Origin: Deltaproteobacteria bacterium
Lineage (GTDB): Bacteria > SAR324 > NAC60-12
NCBI GenBank assembly: GCA_003541985.1
Contig: DPLM01000227.1
Location: forward strand, 871 to 11,301
Length of the DNA stretch: 10,431 bases
Direction: 5' to 3'
Shown: positions 6,708 to 10,431 of the stretch, one piece after another
Layout: each line of letters begins with the position of its first letter
Position numbering within the stretch: the first letter of the stretch is position 1
Notes under the pieces: model-generated
What the model was told of the DNA's origin: nothing
The model's database searches: none
Seen by the model: only the letters and a program-made list of their open reading frames with translations
Translations under genes and position numbers: made by a program

Positions 6708-8306
6708 ATGTTATCACGATCTCTCCGATCAAGGGGCAGGAAGCTTCTCTCCCCATCTCAACGTCGCAAACCAATACGTCATCGTCCTGAGAGACGTTTG
6801 GGAACCCGCCGACTGAGAAAATTACCGCTTTCACTGTTGGCAGCCGTAATCTTTGCGCTTTCCTTATCCCTTCAGTTGGCTTTTTTCACTTGGGAACCTG
6901 TACAACCGAGACTGCCAGTCACCCAATTGACGGCGCTGAACAAACTCGTACAGCAGATCAATCAATTACTGGGACAAGATGAACCAGCCAAGCAACTTGC
7001 AATTCAAGATCTACTTGACCAAGAAGTTCAGGGTGCTGTTCAACTGCTTTACTTGGATCGCCAGATCAAGCAGTCGCAGTCTAGCCTCCCTGATCTATCT
7101 CCTCACCAAGTCTTTCAGCCACTCGATGACTCACAAATTCTGCTAACTCTGCCGGTTGGTCTAGATAAAGTCCGTGGTCTGCTAGTTGTACGACAAAAAA
7201 TACCTCCACCTCCTCCACCAGATTGGTTAGCGGCAATGTTGCTGAGTGGGGCGATAGCTGTTGCCTCGATAGCTTTGGTACTCTGGTTAAAAACTAGTAA
7301 TACAATGGGTCAGATTGACCTCCTATGCCGACAATTTCTTCGCTATCGACGGGAAAATGAAACACAGGAGATGGAGTTTCCGACCACCAGTCGACGCCCT
7401 AGCGAATTAGAATTGCGAGTTGCAGTTCTACAAGACTTGTGGGTTAAATTTCAGAATGTTCAGGTGGAATTAACAGAAAATGTCGAGGCTCTTGAACAAT
7501 CCAAGCAACAACTAGAAAACACCATTGAAGACCTGCGGAAAGCCAAGCAGCAAGAGCAACGTCTGATTGAACTGGGATACGCCGTTGCGGAATTTGGCCA
7601 CGATATTGGCAACGCCAACGGATCCATCATGAGTTATTCCTCTCTGGTTCTTCAGCAGTTGGATAAGCCCATACTCGAACCAATGGAAGTAGCCCGTGCG
7701 TTGGTACACATTCGCAAGGTTGAATTGGCCTCAAAAAATGTTGCTGGTCTTACAGAAGACATTCTTGAATTCGCTCGCGGAAAAATGCAACTCAACAAAA
7801 CTCAGCATCAAGCTGAAGATTTCATTGCTCAGCTCGAAGTTTATCTGGGATTTGCAGAAGACATGGACATTCAGTACAAATATCCCAAAAATATTCATGC
7901 AAGGCTAGAATTTGATGGCCGCAAGATCAGTCGCGTACTAATCAATCTCGTGAAGAATGCTTGGGAGAAACTCAGGGAGCAAGAAGAAGGAAGCATCACG
8001 GTGATGCTGCATCAGGAACGCAAAAATTTACTGATTCGAGTCAGAGACAACGGTGCACCGATTCCAGCACAAGTTTTGCCCGTAATTTTTCATTCTTTCC
8101 AAACAGAGGGTAAAGAGAAGGGAACCGGCCTTGGGTTAGCAATAAGCAAGAAGATGGTAGAAGCACATGGAGGAGAAATTCGTGCAGAGAACCTGGAAAC
8201 TGGAGGCGTCCAGTTTGAAATCTGGCTGCCAAATGCGTATCAAACGACTTCAGCGAATTCCCCGGCAGGGTCTGATGAAACCCTGCCACAGGCCGCCAAC
8301 TACTGA
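6708..8306 (+). CDS. Membrane-bound sensor histidine kinase
   Basis: This is an inner-membrane sensor kinase of a two-component system, 532 residues long. A very basic N-terminus (16 Arg/Lys in the first 38 residues) precedes membrane segment 1 (about 39-61). A roughly 110-residue extracytoplasmic region with no domain I recognise follows. A run of six prolines (166-171) leads into membrane segment 2 (about 173-194). A coiled coil spans about 245-288. The phospho-acceptor region is AVAEFGHDIGNANGSIMSY with H298, an HDxxN-type H box. The ATP-binding domain has the N box (RVLINLVKNAWEKL, about 409-422), G1 box RDNG (446-449) and G2 box KGTGLGLAIS (471-480), so it appears catalytically complete. 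No receiver domain and no partner regulator are in the window. No Shine-Dalgarno precedes the ATG; a TTG at 6798, after GAGAG, is an alternative start giving about 502 residues. A sigma-54-like promoter lies upstream. The ligand is unknown. Confidence 0.9.
   Translation: MLSRSLRSRGRKLLSPSQRRKPIRHRPERRLGTRRLRKLPLSLLAAVIFALSLSLQLAFFTWEPVQPRLPVTQLTALNKLVQQINQLLGQDEPAKQLAIQDLLDQEVQGAVQLLYLDRQIKQSQSSLPDLSPHQVFQPLDDSQILLTLPVGLDKVRGLLVVRQKIPPPPPPDWLAAMLLSGAIAVASIALVLWLKTSNTMGQIDLLCRQFLRYRRENETQEMEFPTTSRRPSELELRVAVLQDLWVKFQNVQVELTENVEALEQSKQQLENTIEDLRKAKQQEQRLIELGYAVAEFGHDIGNANGSIMSYSSLVLQQLDKPILEPMEVARALVHIRKVELASKNVAGLTEDILEFARGKMQLNKTQHQAEDFIAQLEVYLGFAEDMDIQYKYPKNIHARLEFDGRKISRVLINLVKNAWEKLREQEEGSITVMLHQERKNLLIRVRDNGAPIPAQVLPVIFHSFQTEGKEKGTGLGLAISKKMVEAHGGEIRAENLETGGVQFEIWLPNAYQTTSANSPAGSDETLPQAANY
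8264..8287. repeat. GC-rich hairpin at the 3' end of the kinase gene
   Basis: GGCAGGGT and ACCCTGCC form a perfect 8-bp stem around an 8-nt loop, inside the last codons of the kinase and ending 17 bp before its stop codon. It lies 23 bp past the stop of the convergent small gene. Neither strand shows a T run afterward, so it is not a textbook terminator. Its position, where two genes meet tail to tail, suggests a role in 3'-end formation or stability. Confidence 0.5.
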
Positions 8307-8309
8307 ACT

Positions 8310-8510
8310 TCAGGCGAGGGCTAACCACTCAGAGGGGCTAATTTCTCGGTCGAACTGATAGGCTGGGTGCTGACGCTCCGGCTCTTGAGCCAGCATGGAC
8401 TCAACACCTTCCATGAAGGATTGTACAGCACTGTTTACACGACTGTCGAAATCTGCGGATTGGATTCGCATTTCCAAACTATCTTCAAAAACAAGGTTGC
8501 TGATCAGCAT
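8310..8510 (-). CDS. Small protein of unknown function, putative sigma-28 (FliA) dependent gene
   Basis: I do not recognise this 66-residue protein. The ATG at 8510 is chosen over an in-frame ATG at 8555 because AGGAG lies at 8516-8520 with 5-nt spacing. The protein begins MLISNLVFEDSLEMRIQS and is acidic, with no signal peptide or membrane segment. Residues about 10-42 look able to form an amphipathic helix, followed by a polar Pro/His/Gln stretch and a short hydrophobic end (SEWLALA). It does not resemble FlgM closely. A near-consensus sigma-28 promoter sits about 100 bp upstream on the same strand, which suggests a late flagellar, chemotaxis or motility role. It converges on the kinase gene with 3 bp between stops and is divergent from the SH3-repeat gene. 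Its reality rests on the ribosome binding site, the promoter and a clean fit between neighbours. Confidence 0.68.
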   Translation of the reverse strand: MLISNLVFEDSLEMRIQSADFDSRVNSAVQSFMEGVESMLAQEPERQHPAYQFDREISPSEWLALA

Positions 8511-8515
8511 GGGAA

Positions 8516-8520
8516 CTCCT
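8516..8520 (-). promoter_or_regulatory. Shine-Dalgarno site fixing the start of the 66-aa gene
   Basis: AGGAG on the minus strand lies 5 nt before the ATG at 8510. It is one of the strongest ribosome binding sites in the window, and it decides against the upstream in-frame ATG at 8555. Confidence 0.75.
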
Positions 8521-8608
8521 GAGGAAGCAAGGAAAGAAAAGAAGGGAGGTCTCAATTCATCTCGACAGAGAGACGGATTTTACTCCCACAATTAACTTGT
8601 TGCTACTG

Positions 8609-8635
8609 TTATCGGTTCCCGATTGCCAAACTTTA
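8609..8635 (-). promoter_or_regulatory. Sigma-28 (FliA) promoter upstream of the 66-aa gene
   Basis: On the minus strand the -35 element is TAAAGTTT (8635-8628), then 11 bases, then the -10 element ACCGATAA (8616-8609). The enteric sigma-28 consensus is TAAAGTTT-N11-GCCGATAA, so the match is 15 of 16 defined bases with exact spacing. Transcription would start near 8600 and give a leader of about 90 nt before the ATG at 8510. A match this long is very unlikely by chance in one 240-bp intergenic region. Confidence 0.8.
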
Positions 8636-8750
8636 GAAAAAAAAGCACATATCTTGAATTTTTTCGGCAACATGCCAAAAAGCTAAATCGCGTTACCTAA
8701 CTTTTTTCACAAGCTGCAACAGGCGAACCATTCATTCTAAGGAATCCCTG

Positions 8751-9206
8751 ATGTTGAAAAAACTTCTCCTCCTTGGCCTTCTGAGTTTCAGTGGTCTAGT
8801 AACTGTGCTGGCCAACGAGTATCCTATACAAACTCGTTGTGTCCTCTCTGAACGAGCCCAGCTCTATTTGGCTCCTAGCGATAAAGGAATGGCTTGGCCC
8901 ACGCCGCGCTATACTCCACTACGACATATTGACACCAACGCTGATTGGCATTTGATTGAAGATTTCGAAGGAGATCGCTTTTGGGTCCACAATCAGTATG
9001 TTACTGACAATGGCTTCTTGGTCTGCGGGGTTTTGAAGACTATGGCCACAGCCTACAGCGGACCAGGACCGGATCATGAATTGGTGGGAACGCTGCCGGC
9101 CTTGATGGGGCTACGCATTGTTGAATACACTTCTGGTTGGATTCATGGGGTTTCTTCCGATCATCGGGAAGTTTGGGTACCAGAAGCAACTGTAAAAATA
9201 TTCTGA
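8751..9206 (+). CDS. Exported protein with two SH3-like repeats
   Basis: This is a 151-residue secreted or periplasmic protein. The N-terminus MLKKLLLLGLLSFSGLVTVLA is a classic Sec signal peptide with likely cleavage after A21. The mature part has two bacterial SH3-like units. The first runs from about C30 (CVLSERAQLYLAPS ... ADWHLIEDFEGDRFWVHNQYV). The second runs from about C92 (CGVLKTMATAYSGPGPDHEL ... SGWIHGVSSDHREVWVPEATV). Both show the WxxI/V...VWV pattern of the fold. Each unit opens with a cysteine, so C30 and C92 may form a disulfide. Such domains often bind cell-wall peptides, but no enzymatic domain is attached, so the role is unknown. The start is well supported by AAGGA at 8739-8743 with 7-nt spacing. 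The gene converges on hemH with 17 bp between stops, and its promoter is not obvious. Confidence 0.85.
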   Translation: MLKKLLLLGLLSFSGLVTVLANEYPIQTRCVLSERAQLYLAPSDKGMAWPTPRYTPLRHIDTNADWHLIEDFEGDRFWVHNQYVTDNGFLVCGVLKTMATAYSGPGPDHELVGTLPALMGLRIVEYTSGWIHGVSSDHREVWVPEATVKIF

Positions 9207-9223
9207 CTTAGATCATAGCCTGC

Positions 9224-10243
9224 TCAAAGCTTCTCGCGCAGCAGACTAGCTACTCCATCTACCCACTGAGGACTGCTATTGAGCGAGGGTACCAGTTGCA
9301 AGTCCTCACCTCCTACCTCTTTGAAGTCTTTCGCTGCTTCCATTCCGATTTCTTCTAGTGTCTCCAAGCAATCGGCTACAAAAGCTGGACAGAAGATTAC
9401 TAATTTCTTGATTCCCCGTTTGGGCATCTCTGCGATCACTTGATCCGTGTAAGGTCTGAGCCAAGGAGTACGTCCAAGCCTCGATTGATAACTAATACTG
9501 TATTTTTCCTGAGGAATACCGAGTTTTTCTGCCAAGCGAGTAGCAGTGCGATGACAATGTGCTCCATAGCACATTCGGTTTGCATCACAAAGCGTCGCAC
9601 AACAATTGGGCTGTTTGAGACAGTATTCTCCTGTGTAATCACTTTTCTGCACGTGTCGCTCTGGCAGGCCATGGAAGCTAAAAATCACATGATCTGGTTG
9701 CTGTTCCCAGTATGGACGGCCGACGGCGGCAAAGGCTTCAATGAAACGCTCGTCGTCATAGAAGGGCTCCAGCAATTGCAAATGGGGTGTATTCCAATGT
9801 CTCGAAGCTTCCCGGTAGGCTTCCTCCACCGCAGAGCCTGTTGAACTGGAAGCATACTGGGGAAACAGCGGTAGTACGAGAATCCGATCACATCCTTCTT
9901 CACGCAAAAATTCAATCGCAGAGCCAACAGAGGGATTCCCATAGCGCATTCCTAGTACTACAGGAGTTCCCAGTTCTTGAAGTTTCTGTCGAACTCCTTC
10001 GGTCAGTTGCTGGCCGTACACCAGCAGCGGAGAACCCTCCGGTGTCCAAACTTTCCGATAGGCCTTAGCAGAGCGTCGGGAGCGAAAAGGTAGAATGATA
10101 AAGTTTAGCAACAACCAGCGTCCAAATGAGTTGATGTCTAAAACTCGTTCATCGCTCAGAAATTGCTTCAGGTAACGGCGAACTGCTCCAGAATCTGGAG
10201 CATCCGGAGTGCCTAGGTTTATGAGTAGGACACCAGTTTTCAT
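9224..10243 (-). CDS. hemH: Ferrochelatase with an internal cysteine cluster
   Basis: Ferrochelatase inserts Fe2+ into protoporphyrin IX, the last step of protoheme synthesis, at the inner face of the cytoplasmic membrane. With the start at the ATG at 10243 the protein has 339 residues and opens MKTGVLLINLGTPDAP, as the family does. Residue numbers here count from that Met. LLNFIILPFRS lies near 45-55 and PLFPQYASSSTGSA near 125-138. The catalytic histidine is in SFHGLP (about H191), and the catalytic glutamate is in CPAFVADCLETLEEIG (about E294). Six cysteines fall at about 208-230 (YCLKQPNCC...LC...MC...HC), the internal segment of the [2Fe-2S] ferrochelatase class. A weak GGAA lies 10 nt before this ATG. 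Further in-frame starts are ATG 10264 and GTG 10306, and the frame has no stop up to the window edge, so a longer or fused protein is possible. The gene converges on the SH3-repeat gene. Confidence 0.94.
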   Translation of the reverse strand: MKTGVLLINLGTPDAPDSGAVRRYLKQFLSDERVLDINSFGRWLLLNFIILPFRSRRSAKAYRKVWTPEGSPLLVYGQQLTEGVRQKLQELGTPVVLGMRYGNPSVGSAIEFLREEGCDRILVLPLFPQYASSSTGSAVEEAYREASRHWNTPHLQLLEPFYDDERFIEAFAAVGRPYWEQQPDHVIFSFHGLPERHVQKSDYTGEYCLKQPNCCATLCDANRMCYGAHCHRTATRLAEKLGIPQEKYSISYQSRLGRTPWLRPYTDQVIAEMPKRGIKKLVIFCPAFVADCLETLEEIGMEAAKDFKEVGGEDLQLVPSLNSSPQWVDGVASLLREKL

Positions 10244-10431
10244 CTCAGAAAAGTTCCGTGGCATGGAAGAATAAATTTTTGCCGGTTGTAGAGAAGGATC
10301 TTTCACAATTGCATTGTTTTTAATCGCTAGAGTTTCATCGGTAGTTTTCGCTCTAACCCATTCAGTAGCCGGGCTAAAACTAGGGGCTTCTGAGCTGTAC
10401 CTAGAGTTATTAAACTGTGCATCAGCAATTT
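10244..10431 (-). other. Open reading frame continuous with hemH, running off the right edge
   Basis: The hemH frame continues without a stop for 62 codons upstream of the likely start, to the end of the window. The 41 codons beyond the GTG at 10306 contain no ATG, GTG or TTG, so any start for a longer protein lies outside the window. The translation just upstream (for example SPATEWVRAKTTDETLAIK) is polar and linker-like and matches no domain I know. It may be non-coding leader, or part of an N-terminal extension. No promoter or ribosome binding site is clear in this stretch. Confidence 0.4.

Larger units (their letters stand above)
8511..8750. other. Divergent region between the 66-aa gene and the SH3-repeat gene
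   Basis: This 240-bp gap carries the sigma-28 promoter for the leftward gene and the ribosome binding site of the rightward gene. A small GGCA-ACA-TGCC hairpin near 8673-8684 is flanked by T residues on the left and A residues on the right, the wrong order for a terminator on either strand. No sigma-70 promoter for the rightward gene is clear. Confidence 0.5.

Noticed and set aside
8667..8690. Terminator-like hairpin GGCA-ACA-TGCC with flanking T and A runs
   Set aside because: The T run precedes and the A run follows the stem on the plus strand (and G plus an A run follows on the minus strand), the reverse of a terminator, and the stem is only 4 bp.
1..10431. CRISPR array, transposon, phage or defence island
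   Set aside because: No spaced direct repeats, transposase, integrase or tRNA were seen; the recognisable genes are flagellar, housekeeping, sensor and envelope genes.

Overview
The window looks like chromosome of a flagellated, Gram-negative, proteobacterium-like organism of moderate GC. The evidence is flagellar rod genes, a DnaE-type replicase, a heme pathway enzyme and secreted or envelope proteins. A delta-proteobacterial or SAR324-like lineage would fit the internal cysteine cluster in the ferrochelatase and the sigma-54/sigma-28-like promoters. Taxonomy cannot be settled from this sequence alone. There is no sign of a phage, transposon, CRISPR array, rRNA or tRNA.

Layout, left to right. 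The 5' end of flgC and all of flgB lie on the minus strand with a one-base TAATG overlap, behind a sigma-54-like promoter. A 561-bp AT-rich gap with small dyads follows. Then come dnaE (replicative polymerase III alpha) and ahcY (S-adenosylhomocysteine hydrolase), both minus. A 244-bp divergent region between ahcY and a plus-strand membrane histidine kinase holds a 24-bp perfect palindrome and a good sigma-54-type promoter facing the kinase. The kinase converges, with only 3 bp between stops, on a 66-codon minus-strand gene of unknown function. That small gene has a strong Shine-Dalgarno and a near-perfect FliA/sigma-28 promoter (15 of 16 consensus bases). Next is a plus-strand exported protein with two SH3-like repeats, converging on hemH (ferrochelatase, minus). 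The hemH reading frame stays open to the right edge.

How the parts relate. dnaE, ahcY and hemH are housekeeping genes for replication, the methyl cycle and heme. The more interesting layer is regulatory. The sigma-54-like sites at flgB and at the kinase, with a sigma-28 site at the small gene, fit the usual hierarchy of polar flagellar regulons (sigma-54 middle genes, sigma-28 late genes). They suggest that the kinase and the unknown small protein may belong to motility or its control. This is inference from promoter sequence. The other notable points are a roughly 90-residue insertion in DnaE, a degenerate PHP site, and a possible N-terminal extension or fusion of ferrochelatase. I did not find a multi-gene undescribed system; the best candidate for something new is the sigma-28-driven small gene.
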